Source: Cheiracanthium punctorium
Taxonomy: Eukaryota; Arthropoda; Arachnida; Araneae; Cheiracanthiidae
Length of the DNA stretch: 64,000 bases
Reading direction: 5' to 3'
Assembly: GCA_038373885.1 (NCBI GenBank)
Contig: JAWZYV010019913.1
Coordinates: 1,228,001-1,292,000, forward strand
How positions within the stretch are numbered: the stretch's first letter is position 1; each line of letters starts with the position of its first letter. Of this stretch, positions 47,365-58,455 are shown one piece after another. A model generated the notes under the pieces. It had not been told where the DNA came from. It was given only the letters and a program-made list of their open reading frames with translations, and did not search any database. The position numbers were made by a program, and so were the translations under genes.

Positions 47365-48116
47365 GTGGAACTAAGCCTCAAGTTTTGTAATTCCTGCTCT
47401 TGCAGCCTGTAGAGCTTCTTCTTCATGACCTTCTTTAAAAAAGTTGACTGTTGATTCGGGAGGTGTAGAGGCAATCTCAAAACCGCATGTGACCTATCAT
47501 GCATTTTAAATTCAAGCAATCGCCACATAGCCTCTGGCGCACTGACGTATCTTGCATTGATGTAGTTTGCAATTTCATTATTCTGGTCTTCTTCTGAATT
47601 TATCACTATATTTGCACAATCAAAAACTTTGTAAATGTACTTGTAAATGTATTTAACCGCTCTCATAGATGTACAGACTTCAACGTTGATGTGTGCATCA
47701 TATTTCCGAAGCAGATAAGCATTATAAGGAACTACGAATCTGTTGTCGAATGTAGTTTCACGTACAACAACTGTTGGACCCATGCGTCTTCTATACTTAG
47801 TATATCCATTTACATTTACCACTGTTTCCGTCTGATAATCCTTTGGAAAATTTTTCTTGCACGTACTATTTTCAATACATGGTGCTGAAGGGTTATTATG
47901 CCCACATGGACCATGTAGCATGCATCGCTTAACGATTTCATTCAGACGAGGACTTTGAACAGAATCAGGAATCTCAGCCGAAAAAAAACGATCGATGTGT
48001 TCCGCTGCAGAAAACTTATCTTCTGTCCTCAAGACAATTAAAAGATGCGCATGTGGAAGACCTCTATTTTGAAATTCAATGCTATAAACATGAGCTATCC
48101 AAACTCCAGACACCAT
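47361..48116 (-). pseudogene. RepHel HUH nuclease (Rep) domain
   Basis: The metal-binding HUH motif is GLPHAHLLI at about residues 18-26 of this frame. A Helitron-typical MLHGPCG with further cysteines follows. The catalytic tyrosine motif KYIYKYIYK carries the two tyrosines that nick DNA in rolling-circle transposition. All catalytic residues are visible, so loss of function came from frameshifts and stops rather than active-site change. The frame ends in a frameshift and a TAG near 47365-47372, beyond which the expected sequence continues. Confidence 0.9.
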
Positions 48117-49533
48117 GCACTGTAAGATCTTGAACGAGTGATTTCAGCTTCAACTTGAAGACCCGTGCAACCAAATCCGGACGGTCGCTCACCTCTTCGC
48201 CTCTTCTTAAATTTTGTTTAATTTCAAGCCACTTAGGATTAGCTGTGAACGTAATGAAAAGATCGGGAGGACCAAATTTAGAAAATATTGACATAGCATC
48301 AGCACATCTTTCACGCATGTTTCGGGGTGATCCTTCAAATGATGAGGGAAGAATGACCGGAATTCCTGCAGGTTGAGCGGCACCGTTGCTGGTTCTGTTT
48401 TCAATATGATCCACAAGTCCAGCATAAAGCTCTCTTCGAAGGTCTTGCTGGTGTGTTTTGATGTAATTTAAATTATTTGCTTCTACTTGCAAGTACGAAT
48501 TCACGATAAACTGCTGTGTAAGTCTTCCTGCACTAATAACTGGATTGAAGTCTTCTTTTATTGCCGTCAAAGCGGATTTGTACTGTAACATAGTTACATG
48601 ACCCCTAATTCTGTTTCTCTGTGCTCCATCATAAGCCTCACAAGTCCAGTTAGGCTGCCATTCTGGTTCTCCGTGGGGAAATATAATAGGATAGCACATA
48701 GGATCCAAGTTCGGACTAAGAATGTTGATGTTTATAAAATTTTCATCATTTTCTGGAGTCACTGGATAAACTCTAATGTCCCGATGGAAAGGTGGTTCAC
48801 CATCATCGTTGACAAACACCATTGCGATTTCGTTCGCTGTTGGTGCATTATATCTTCTTATATCAGAACGCCTGTCTCTTGTGAAAACCAGGCTAACTAA
48901 TGGAATATTTTCTCCTGCTGCGTTTGCATCGGCAACCGCTTGAGCTTCAATATCCCTCAGCATTTTGTAAGCGGCACAAAGCCTGTTCGTGCTTCTCCAT
49001 AGCCTGTCCAGTTGGCCCAGAAGACGGGGAATAAATTGTTGATTAGCATGATGATGAACTCAAAATTCTGTAGCTTGTGTGCTGTCAATGACATAAAGTT
49101 GAGCATACTGGGGAGTTTCTTCACCGGGTGGCCGCATGTGGCTTGTCCTGTGGTGTATTTGACCGTGCACTTTATAAACGTATGGTCCTGTTCCACTGAA
49201 ATTTACTACTTTGGCTCCCATAGATGGAAATGAGAGAGCGCTATTGTAGGACCGTATATTCCCTCTAAAGTTTTTGTAGTCTGGATTTTCAGTGTTTATC
49301 AGCAAGTCCTGAAGAAGTGTTGGATAATTTTGGTTATTTCCTTGTGAATCCATAGGTTTTCTCAACATGAGTTTCCCTTTTCGGCAACAACTGGTAAATT
49401 TTCTGTCCGGAGGCCGCTCACCAGAAAAATTGCGCGAGACACAAAATTTGCAAATCTGACTCATTTGGCCACAGTAATGTAAATGTATGCCTTCATTGTT
49501 AATTGCTCCTTCTTTTACTTGTTGACTGTTTCT
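48082..49533 (-). pseudogene. RepHel zinc-binding and Helitron N-like domain
   Basis: After the stop the frame gives a Cys/His cluster (HLHYCGQM, then CKFCVSRNF and SCCRKGK), followed by a TGA at 49060 that probably arose from a CGA codon. Downstream, YPIIFPHGEPEW, a region with LTQQFIVNSYLQVEANNL, and FITFTANPKW occur. The last is Rep motif 1 of Helitrons. The frame then slips near 48115, where the next frame continues with IAHVYSIEFQNRG. Similarity to the Helitron N-like domain is clear from these blocks. Confidence 0.88.
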
Positions 49534-49905
49534 TTAACTTCTTTGGAGGTTCAATTCTGCAAGCTTTCGGGCACTTCTCCTTCTAGAATTTCTCTCCAAC
49601 CTCACTAAGCGCTTCTCTGTACTTTCTTCTCGTCTTCGCATAGAATTCCTTTCAGCATTTCTCTCTGATCTAGCAGTTCTCTCTTCTGCGTTTTCTTCTC
49701 GTCTTCGCATAGCTGTCCTTTCAGCATTTCTCTCTAATCTAGCAGTTCTCTCTTCTGCGTTATCTTCTCGTCTTCGCATAGCTGTCCTTTCAGCATTTCT
49801 CTCTAATCTATCAGTACTCTCTTCTGCACTTTCTTCTCGTCTTCGCATAGCTGTCCTTTCAACAGAAGAAGATTTGCCAAAGGATTGGCGTTTTTTCGGT
49901 GGCAT
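49534..49905 (-). pseudogene. RepHel N-terminal charged repeat region
   Basis: This segment begins MPPKKRQSFGK and contains four units of a 23-residue repeat of the type AERTAMRRREENAEERTAR, encoded by 69-bp DNA units that are nearly identical. The strong Arg/Glu pattern predicts a long helix or coiled coil. Such a repeated charged N-terminus is familiar from arthropod Helitron proteins. The ATG at 49905 is the natural start. The frame ends at a TAA (49534), and the same frame continues into the zinc-binding part, so a single stop separates them. Confidence 0.8.
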
Positions 49906-51642
49906 ATTTAATTATTTTCAACAATAAAAGTGCACTTCATGTAGACAAATGTCATAATCAAGCACTCAGCTGAATATTTGTTTTTCAGTTATTACTACTG
50001 AGAAAATAAAATTTTCAAGCAATAAAGAACACTTTCTTGCTATTATAAAAAATATTCGAATGCACGCAAGAATAACAACTTCATTGGCAGATAGAAAACA
50101 GTTGAAATGTTGCCAAAACTGCAGAAACTTAAAACTATTTTTTAAATTCATTATTGCGTTATCAAGCTTTTTCTAAAACGCATAAATTTCAACATTAAAA
50201 CGATAATTTATTTTTGCTTATAACTTCTTTTAAAATAATTATAGTAAAATTTCTTTTATTTAAAAAAGAAAAATAACATCTTTTTAACATTGGTAATCAA
50301 TTCGATTGTGAATACATTGAGCTGACGTCACTATGCCTCTTAAGACTACTAAAAGTCGAGCTTATTCTAGCATTGGTTCTTCCGTTTTATCAGAATTACC
50401 GTCTGCAGGAGGCCTTGAGCTTAGAATTAATAAGTGGCATTTTAGTCCGTTGCTTAGGTTTATGAATTTAATCACTTTAACTCACTCAGCTGAAAATGTT
50501 CTTCATTTTGAATGTTGCAAAATCACTTTTGAAACGTGATGCATTAAAAATTTCCCATTTACTCATTTAATTTTGTATTTAACCATGCTACAACCGTAAC
50601 ATTACGTAACATATGCATGCTGCAAAATAAAATTACTTTCCGATTGCATTTCGCTATTTTTGGTATATTTCCTTTTATTTATTAATTTTTTTTTAGATTT
50701 TAGAACAAAGTTTTAGATACCAAATACGAATGTAGTAAAATCTAAATCAATACGGTAAAATCTTCTTCCAGACGCAATCATACCTTAGTTAAGCACTCCC
50801 AAGGCTAAAATAAATCATTTGAAATCTAAAATGTTTTTTTTTATTAACGAAAACGCTGGAATGTTCTTTCAGTGGCAATCAAATCTAGTTCAATCATAGC
50901 ACAAGGGATAAAATGGCGGCTTTCACAAGGGTTGCCATATATTCACAGAACGTTGTCAAGGATATGACTGGTTTAAAAAAAAAAAAAAAAGCGTCATCTT
51001 TAATATTGAACTCCCGGTATCCAAACGATCTTGCTATTTGAAAATAATTAACTTTATGTTAACACACGTATTTATTTTTCGTGAATCTTAAATTGGCATA
51101 GTTCCAACTTCATGTCTTTTCGAATCCAACATACTTTTAAGAGCTTTCCTGCTTTGTTGCGAAAGCATAAATCGTTTTTTGCTGGAGCAAGGTCGCCAAA
51201 TATGGTAACATAGATGCTCATTTCTTCTGTTTTTAATTAATATCTTCTAAATAATTCGAATTCCAAAAATTTTTTTAAGGCACTGGCCTTTTTTTTACCT
51301 ATTTAGCCTCTGTGCCAAATTTGACCCGGATCCGACAAGCTCTCTGGCCACTTATAGCGAACACACACACACACACACACATACATCTCATTAGCATACT
51401 ACGCTATTATTAAAGAGGATAATTTTTCCTAAAGATTTTCGTTGGTTCATGGTGTTTGCCTCAAGAATTTAGCCCCATAAAACCAAAGTATTGAAAAAAT
51501 TCTTTACAGAAGTGAAAATACTCAAAGAAAAATTTTGACCCATTCAGCCCCACACGTTTGGTTGAATGAGTCATTGTAGGTAATGAATGGGTCACAAAAT
51601 GAAATTTGAGAAAAAATTAAAAATTAACCTTTTCATTAACAC
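49906..51642. other. Helitron 5' flank and AT-rich DNA
   Basis: The first few hundred bases should hold the Helitron leader, but no TC start was found. The frame at 50333-50539 is not recognised. A homopolymer A run is at 50974-50990 and a (CA)n tract at 51361-51381. TGAGCTGACGTCAC at about 50319 shares 14 bases, inverted, with the 420-bp insertion at 45.25 kb. Confidence 0.45.
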
Positions 51643-51650
51643 AAGAAGGC

Positions 51651-51817
51651 CAGGGGCGTTGCCATAAATTTTTCATGGGGGGGGGTTACGACTACTACAA
51701 CTCATATATATGTATATGTGTGTGTGATAATGTAGTGAAGAATATACATTTTGTATGGCAAAAAATTTCTCATGGGGGGTTATGACCCCCTAACCCCCCC
51801 CCTTGGCTACGTCCCTG
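51651..51817. mobile_element. 167-bp hAT MITE with perfect 8-bp target duplication
   Basis: Termini CAGGGGCGTTGCCA and TGGCTACGTCCCTG match as inverted repeats at 12 of 14 positions. AAGAAGGC flanks it at 51643-51650 and 51818-51825. Subterminal CATGGGGGG and CCCCCCC tracts are typical of this widespread hAT MITE type. Confidence 0.92.
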
Positions 51818-51836
51818 AAGAAGGCAGAATAGTAAT

Positions 51837-51838
51837 TG

Positions 51839-51884
<46 letters not shown>

Positions 51885-51886
51885 CA
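51837..51886. repeat. 50-bp perfect palindrome with (AT)n core
   Basis: TGTC, 21 AT dinucleotides and GACA form a perfect inverted repeat able to fold into a hairpin. Confidence 0.85.
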
Positions 51887-51893
51887 TACTATA

Positions 51894-51919
51894 TTCCTTA
51901 GCCCGGTTATGACACATAT

Positions 51920-51965
<46 letters not shown>

Positions 51966-51991
51966 ATATGTGTCATAACCGGGCTAAGGAA
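51894..51991. repeat. 98-bp perfect palindrome
   Basis: The left arm begins TTCCTTAGCCCGGTTATGAC and the right arm ends in its exact reverse complement. The centre is an (AT)n tract flanked by ATGTATGTATATATG. Forty-nine bases pair on each side without a mismatch that I can see. Confidence 0.9.
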
Positions 51992-52480
51992 GGATGTTGT
52001 AGACAGGAATCGTGCACCAGATGAGGCGATACGGTTGAGCTCGGTGTTGGGTCATAACATCGTCGTTGCGCTGCGGCTCGGTTGGGCCCTGGCGTAGAGT
52101 TTCCCCGGCGGTCCGCGACTGGAACTCGTAGTCGGGCCAAGAAAGGAAGTTACAGATTTCACTAGGCAAGAGAGGCCACGCAAACATCTGTCCCTCCAGA
52201 TGCGTCAGGCCTTTTATTAACACTATTGAGGTCTTGCCATGTGACCCTGCAACCTGCAATGATTGGGTGAATCCATATCTGGGCCGCATGAATGTTTTGA
52301 TTTGAAGGATCCAATCGGACCTAACAGCATGGACTGACCACAAATTTAGAAAGAAACTGCTAGGGACCGTGTATAGTTGCGGTTTTGGATAGTGCATTTC
52401 CTTTGTTCTTTAACTACGCAGTTTAAACGTTTAGCAGTTTGGGATTTCATCGGGCTTTTGCCTTAGTATGTTATATATAT
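51992..52480. other. GC-balanced stretch of unknown origin
   Basis: Clearly less AT-rich than its surroundings. It begins inside the palindrome with TGTCATAACCGGGCTAAGG, which would suit an LTR start, and a 137-codon minus-strand frame crosses it without a recognised domain. No matching end or target duplication was found, so an LTR origin is a guess. Confidence 0.3.
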
Positions 52481-52575
52481 GTGTATGTACATGTACAGAT
52501 ATAATCTAGTTGTATAATACATATGTACAGCCTTGTGTCGTACATTAAAAAGTTTCAAAGTTCTGTAAAAGCAAC

Positions 52576-52841
52576 CAGTCGCGCACACAGGACTCTCTTG
52601 GAAGGGGTTCATCCAGCTCATAAAGATTTGACGCAAACCACCTGAAAAAATTATTCTTTTTTTGGTATCCCATTTTATTGCATTTTTATTTTGTTATTGT
52701 ATTAACTGCTAAAAATAAAAATTTGATAATGTCCTCTAATATGTTTAAATGTGCAAAATTGCATGATTGATTGAAGCAAAATTGATAACTCTTTTGGGAG
52801 GGGTCCAGACCCCTTGGATCCCTCCCTTGTGTGTTCCACTG
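52576..52841. mobile_element. 266-bp hAT MITE with near-perfect target duplication
   Basis: Termini CAGTCGCGCACACAGG and CTTGTGTGTTCCACTG are imperfect inverted repeats. AAAGCAAC (52568-52575) and AAAACAAC (52842-52849) form an 8-bp duplication with one change. An internal GGGGTCCAGACCCC palindrome lies near the right end. Confidence 0.85.
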
Positions 52842-52849
52842 AAAACAAC

Positions 52850-55460
52850 TATCTTTTAACTTTATTTTTGGGCAAAAAATGGGGATTATCTTCTAAATTT
52901 ATCGCCTATTACTTTTTAAATAACTATCCAAAATTCTACAAGAGCCAGTAAATAGTTTCAACTATTTACTTGCTATTGAATTTCTACTACTATTGAACTA
53001 CTATTGAATTTCTTTAAGAATGTACAACCAGAAAAAGAAAGTAATCTATATGCCTGTTCACGGTTAAGGCAAAAATTACCCATCATGTGACCCATCCAAC
53101 TCTACCCCATGCTTTTAAAATATAATCACATTTATATGACTGATTATGACGAAGCAAAATCTAAATACATCTTCATATTAGTAAATGAATTAACAGAAAA
53201 CTAATAACAGTTAGAGTTATCATGAAATAATAAATAATATTTAAGAATCAGCTATTTTAGAAAAAAAGAAAGAACTTACTTTTCAAGCAGATGGATCCCT
53301 CTCTGGAGAGAATGTGGCTATTCGCAAGGAACTCAATTTTTTTACCTTCTCAAGATAACTTGTTCTGTCTATTGATGCCACCTAAAATCATTTAATGTAA
53401 ATACTTTTTCAGATACTACAAGTGGCTCATTCATAGCCCATTCATTATCACTTTCCCCTCCTTATTTTAGTCTTCAAGTTATTTTTGTGGATTGGCAATT
53501 TCCGCATTTGACTTAGAGATTGTTTATAATGATGGTCCACTAGAAAGCAGGCGCGAAACTATAAGTCATATTAATATTTTAAATAAAGTATTAAACGAAC
53601 TGAAACACTATCTAATTTGAGAAAGACATTTTTGTTTTATTTCTATTCCTGTTATGTAAGAAAATTTTACCATATGGATGCAGTGGTGGAATTTCAGTAA
53701 GAAAGTGGCGGAGTTTGCCTAGTTATTTTATGAAGAAAATGATCTCGTTATGTCATCATCTCAACGGAAAACAAATTAATTTTAAAACTATTTCATGGTG
53801 AAAAGATTATTTAACTCCTAGGAAAAAGTCTATCTCAGAATTAAGATTATACTAAATATTTCCCTTTTTAAAGATTTCGAATACTGTCTTCAATGCAAAT
53901 TAAAAGTGTGCGGTCTAAAAGTTCGAAAATAAAGTCAAAACATTTACGGATTCTGTAGAATTTTTTTTACAAGTTTTTAATATTTTAAAGTAAAATATAT
54001 ATGGGATAACCAATAATGTAAAATAAACCAATGCAAATTTTATTGAAACTGCCTGAGTGATTCATTTGGCGACGCACGTAGCCTATCCATAGTGAATACA
54101 TTATTTCTTAAAAGAAAATCACGGTTTACATGTTTCATTTTTATCAGTCGTTCATCAACCGAGCTGCGATCTCTAAGATTCTTGGTAAATGCAATATTAC
54201 CACTCGTAAAAAAAAATAATATTAAACAATCCATTTCAAACAATCGACATTCAAAAACAGTTATATAGCCACTTCAATAAAATAAACATGCTAAATCAAT
54301 TTGAATAAAATAACATAACTTGAATGAAGAAGTATTTGTAACACGAAACTAAATTGCTTAATTTATGTACTTAAACTGTAATTTAATATTTAATATTCTT
54401 CATAACGAAGAAAAGTGTGAAATAGGAGAATTTTTCAAAAATTTCGAATTTATCAATTACTTTACAAACACAATATTACTCTGATTTATTTGATTGACGC
54501 TATGAATATCGTTTTATTGAGACTTTCGCTCGGCCGCGCGTTCTGAACAATCCCTGTTTAGTGTCACATCACGCGATTGTAAGAGGACTTAATTCAGTTA
54601 CGAGTTTAGTAATGTGTATTTGCGGAAGATATCGTTCTATATTTATTTTTAAATTGTTTTCTAATGGAATGGATATTGATTTTTAAAATACATGCTTTTC
54701 TTAAAACAATAGGTACATGTAGTATTTCATGTATATTTTAGATGCTTCGAGGAAGAAAATGTCGGAAATTTTTGAATCCTGTTTTCGTATTTTTAAACGA
54801 TTAAGGAATGTATTAACAAGAAGAAAGAGTTTATATGATTGCAATGAAGAATTCTGTTTATATCAGTTTTCTAAAATCGAGCGTTTAAATACTAGTCTCG
54901 ACCCACGCTTTTAATATTATAATAAAAAGTCCTAACATTCCACACAGTGCAATAGAATAGGGAATTTAAATAACATATTTTCATTAACCCTGCTCGATGT
55001 CTTCATTTATTTCATAAAAAGATTGTTATCTGAAGACAGCCTGAATTTAAATAAAATCATTAAAAAATCAAATTACAGTTTTTACCACATGAAGACTTTT
55101 ATGGTATGGGGCACAAAGATCACAATGTTTAGATTTTATATCTGAAAAATGCAACCGAGATAGGAATAAACGTTTAAAAAAATCACAGCATTTAAAAAAC
55201 AAAGTAAAATAAGTGCTACTAGTTTTAGAGGTGTCTGAAAAGCAGATTTACTAAAGAATCAATTAAATATGACTAGAAATTGTTTTGACACTATTTTGAT
55301 GAATAAAAGATTGAATCTGAAAAAAAGAGCAAAATACAATAATAGGAATTAGTAAAAGATGTACTTCAGGATATTGGTATTGGAAAGAATGTTGATTTAA
55401 GTCGAACCTGACGGAATCCGATGCAATAATTCGATCTCGATTACCAAAGAGAATTCCCCA
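52850..55460. other. AT-rich DNA with one possible hAT fragment
   Basis: A 61-codon plus frame at 54729-54914 ends ERLNTSLDPRF, which recalls the LDPR motif of hAT transposases. The rest of the frame gives no support and no element ends were found. Nothing else was recognised. Confidence 0.35.
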
Positions 55461-55727
55461 CTTACAACTAGGAATCGACCGATAGTATCGGCGCCGATAC
55501 CTCCTATTTTTTTTAGGTATCGGTATGGTTCTTTCGATTCTAAAAGTATCGAGAAAGTATCGGTTTCTGTTGCTTTCATCCATTTTCACCGATACTTTTC
55601 AACCGATACTTCGCTTTTCAGAAGAAAACCACGCAGGCGCAACACCATTCTAGAATCTTTATTTTGGTAATGAGATGAGAGGCGCTGTTTCATTGGCACA
55701 TTTGTTTGAACGAGCGTTTTCAAACTG

Positions 55728-55751
55728 TTTTTTTTTTTTTTTTTTTTTTTT
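55728..55751. repeat. 24-base T homopolymer
   Basis: Lies 15 bases upstream of the BED-finger start codon, inside the presumed leader of the hAT gene. Confidence 0.95.
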
Positions 55752-55765
55752 CTAACCATCGCTAA

Positions 55766-55951
55766 ATGGATGTCGTATCACCAAGTGTGGTCGAAATTAT
55801 GAACGAAGAATCGTTAGATGACAGTTTAACAGGACAATTGTCTATTCTTCTAAATTGTTTTGAATTCGTGCCCAACACTAAATACACTATCTGCAAGGAT
55901 TGCAAAAAACAAATGTCGAGAGGTAGGTATAATTTTACTTCAGTTTTATAA
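55766..55951 (+). pseudogene. hAT transposase first exon, partial BED zinc finger
   Basis: The frame has an acidic N-terminus, then FVPNTKYTICKDCKKQMSRG at residues 34-53. This is the first half of a BED zinc finger: the C-x2-C pair is at residues 43 and 46. The two later zinc ligands are missing. A good splice donor (AG then GTAGGT) lies at about 55922, right after SRG, so the finger was probably split by an intron. No second exon is found in this element. The full protein would be a ZBED-type transposase of 600-700 residues. Start chosen at the ATG directly after the T run. Confidence 0.75.
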
Positions 55952-56009
55952 ACGTTTATTTTCTTAGGGTTTGGACTCGAAAAAGAGTTCATTCATATAT
56001 ATATATATA

Positions 56010-56931
56010 CACGCAACTGAATCTTCCTATAACGAACTTACTCGGTTCCAGTAAAAAAATTCGCTATACAGAAAATTTCGTTGTACAGAGATTAGAGTTT
56101 TTTGCAGTTATTTCAGCAAATATTACAAACATTTTTGTTAATTCGATATTTAAAAGTATTAAATTACGACTTTCAATTAAAAAATAAATTGGTATTTATT
56201 ATAAATTTGTTAAACTTACGGTTTCTTACTTTTCATTGTATAAATGAAATGTTCAAAAGTAAAGACAATCCACGAATTTAGAGAATAAAATATGTAATGC
56301 ACTTATGTTTATTTTACATTGTTTTGATTTTAAATTTTCATAAAAATATTCACATTTTAAATAAAATAGATGAAAATAGAGTGACGCACATTTTCTTCGA
56401 TTTGTAAACCTCTTTTTAATGGTTTTGAAAGGTTGAAGCATTTCGGTATGATGTGGTTTTGGTCGTGAAGCGCAGGGCCTTATTATTATATGGGCAAATC
56501 GGGACTTTGTCCAGGGCCCCCAATTTTGAATTTTTTTCTGAAATATTCTTTTTTATATCAAAATTTTATGAAAAATATAACAAATTTCATAGATGGGGGC
56601 CCACCAAATCCATCAATGCCCGGTGCCCCTGTTGGTCATAACCGGGCGCTGGTGAAGTGTCTTCATTATCGGAGTCAGTTTCACTTTCCTGGCATCCATT
56701 TTTATCATCTGTTACTCTTCCACTAAGTGGTCTGTCCAAAAATTAAAATTTTCTTCAAAACTAACAATAAAAAGGTAAATCTGAAATATTCGCTATGGGA
56801 AGATAAGCTCTTCGTTATGTGGAGAATGTTTATAGTGTTATTTAAGCCTTAAAGGTACGTTTCCATGAAAATTTTCGTTATAGTGAGAAATTCGTTGTAA
56901 GGAGACTTCGTTATAGGGAGATTCTACTGTA
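56010..56931. mobile_element. Tigger/pogo-like element with nested hAT MITE
   Basis: The left end contains CTGAATCTTCCTATAACGAA (about 56017) and the right end TTCGTTATAGGGAGATTCTACTGTA. Inverted, these match at most of 20 positions. Inside both ends are more GTTATA and TTCGTTGTA motifs. Such CAGTAGAATCTC termini are typical of Tigger/pogo MITEs with a TA target. Removing the hAT MITE leaves roughly 740 bp. No transposase was found. Confidence 0.7.
56473..56651. mobile_element. 179-bp hAT MITE nested in the Tigger-like element
   Basis: Begins CAGGGCCTTAT and ends ATAACCGGGCGCTG. Flanks are GTGAAGCG (56465-56472) and GTGAAGTG (56652-56659), an 8-bp duplication with one change. Internal CAGGGCCCCCAATTTTGAA and GGGGGCCCACC form a second inner inverted pair. 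Confidence 0.85.
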
Positions 56932-58329
56932 TGTATAGGCTTTTGATATCGTTGGAGAATGTCTAGCTCTTGATATAGATTTCACGCGATTCGGCTTGGG
57001 TGTGATATAGATATCAAAATTGATAGGGGAGACGGTCCTTGATCGAAAATTGAATTTAGTTTATCATTTTTGGATTTTTCTTTAACCTTCGTTTGATCTC
57101 TTCATTTTTAAGCATCTTTTATTTAGATCCTCCAAGGCGTAGCTTGAAAACGAGCAAAAATATTTTTCTTCATATTGTAGCTGTTTCAATGACAAAATTA
57201 ATACCAAAATTATAAACAAAACCTATATGGAAGAACAATTTATTCCTTCTTTGTGTCGTAAAGAAGTTAACTTTTTGGCAGTGACTTGAAAACTGGCGAC
57301 TCCCGTGAACTTTAATTATGTTGGTCCAGAAGTTAAATGGTGCATTTTAAAAACATTACACACTATTAAAATTACGAATTGTCAAACATTTAATGATTTT
57401 GTTATCTATCAAATTAACGAGAGAACGTAGGATTTGTGTATAATTCTGTTTTGAGAAGTGTAATAATTATCAATATCTAATAATTATTTATATTGTTAAT
57501 TTAAAAAAATTGAAGCTGTATTAGTATAATTATTAATACTAATTATTATTTACTTTATTTCAAATTTTGGGGTAATAAACATATTTCTTGTGAATAGTAT
57601 TTGTTTTATATATAAGGAAAACAAAGGAATAATAGGTGTATACCTGTTCTTCGTGCGGAAAAGATCAAATACATGGATCATCCGGATTAATTGTGACTAA
57701 ACCCTGTCAGCAGAATCGAAATATTCGGATTTTCAAAAAGAACTTAAAAATGATCATATGAGTTCATACTAAAAAGAAATCTTGCTAAATCATTTAATAA
57801 TTCACTTAGTGATTAAAGAATTGGAGAAGATAAATAAAACCATTAATTAATGTGAACTTATTATACATTTTAAAGAAAGAATTTACATACGTATTTGATG
57901 AACAATATGTAAATACATATGTACTTATATAATATACTGTACAGTTTATAAATTATCACAATTTAATGCAGTTTAAGTAATATAAAAAAGATTTTCATAT
58001 GTGAAAGAATCTTAATTAAAGAAAATCTGTATAAAACTTGCAAGCTTTGAAGTTGAATAAATTTCAAGTGTTTACTTTTGTAAGCACAAAATCGAGGCAT
58101 GAACAAAAAACAAAGACAGATATAGTAAGAGCGAGCAGGAAGCTGTTTTGGGTCTAACATGGAAGCCTCTTATCTGGCTCATAGATACAAACAGGCGACA
58201 AAATAGAGGTTGAAAAAAATTGATTTAAATATTTGCACCAGTCGGCACTGGAAATGGATTCTCTAATTAATATATCCCTTTAAATCTCCCCCCCCACGTG
58301 TTTGTGTTCTGTCAAGCTTACATGAGGGG
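56932..58329. other. AT-rich interior of the hAT element, Helitron 3' relic
   Basis: At 57640-57665 the sequence GTATACCTGTTCTTCGTGCGG resembles, inverted, the 3' hairpin of the family 2 Helitrons (ACGGG with GCGAAGA loop). The CTAG terminus is lost and I cannot follow the body. The rest is AT-rich without recognisable coding sequence. Confidence 0.35.
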
Positions 58330-58455
58330 CATGGCATATACCTATAAGGGGGGGGGCTTGGGCGGAGGACTTTTAAGGGAGTCAAACGCATACTCACGTA
58401 ACATCTGGAGAAAATCGCCCAGAACTCTAGACCATTAGATCGACAGCCACTGGAG
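58330..58455 (-). repeat. Dispersed repeat shared with 37440-37575
   Basis: On the minus strand GGCTGTCGATCTAATGG leads to AAAAGTCCTCCGCCCAAGCC and a C-run. It matches the 37.4-kb copy over about 110 bp. It ends about 20 bp before the PIF/Harbinger element. Confidence 0.5.

Larger units (their letters stand above)
44706..49905 (-). pseudogene. Helitron Rep/helicase (RepHel) transposase, inactivated
   Basis: The protein would nick and transfer Helitron DNA (HUH Rep domain) and unwind it (Pif1-family helicase). All domains can be followed from N to C terminus on the minus strand and are listed separately. Damage: in-frame TAA at 49534, in-frame TGA at 49060, frameshift near 48115, frameshift plus TAG near 47365, TAG at 47074, frameshift near 46970, piggyBac-type insertion at 46510-46740, TAG within the Walker A motif at 46413, a 420-bp insertion at 45174-45593 and a frameshift near 44916. 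The final residues FREVL before the stop at 44706 match the usual C-terminus of animal Helitron helicases. It cannot make a functional protein. Confidence 0.92.
42498..50300 (-). mobile_element. Formerly autonomous Helitron, 3' end fixed, 5' end uncertain
   Basis: On the minus strand the element ends with the hairpin CCCATGCGAAGAACGGG, then TGCTTCAACTAG (plus 42498-42501), next to T. Upstream on that strand lie a tandem-repeat tail (43.1-44.6 kb) and the Rep/helicase gene (44706-49905). I could not find a convincing TC start beyond 49905, and 50300 is only a guess. Two later insertions sit inside the gene. The order of gene, tail repeats and hairpin is the normal Helitron layout. Confidence 0.75.

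Noticed and set aside
48598..48900. 100-codon plus-strand frame
   Set aside because: Shadow of the Helitron transposase on the other strand. The same applies to plus frames at 45931, 47691, 48155 and 49012.
51984..52397. 137-codon minus-strand frame as a host gene
   Set aside because: Starts inside a palindrome, has no recognised domain and no splice or poly(A) context. Its composition could come from an LTR-like repeat.
54729..54914. hAT transposase fragment based on SLDPRF
   Set aside because: Six residues are too little, the remainder of the frame does not resemble hAT, and no termini surround it. Kept only as a remark.
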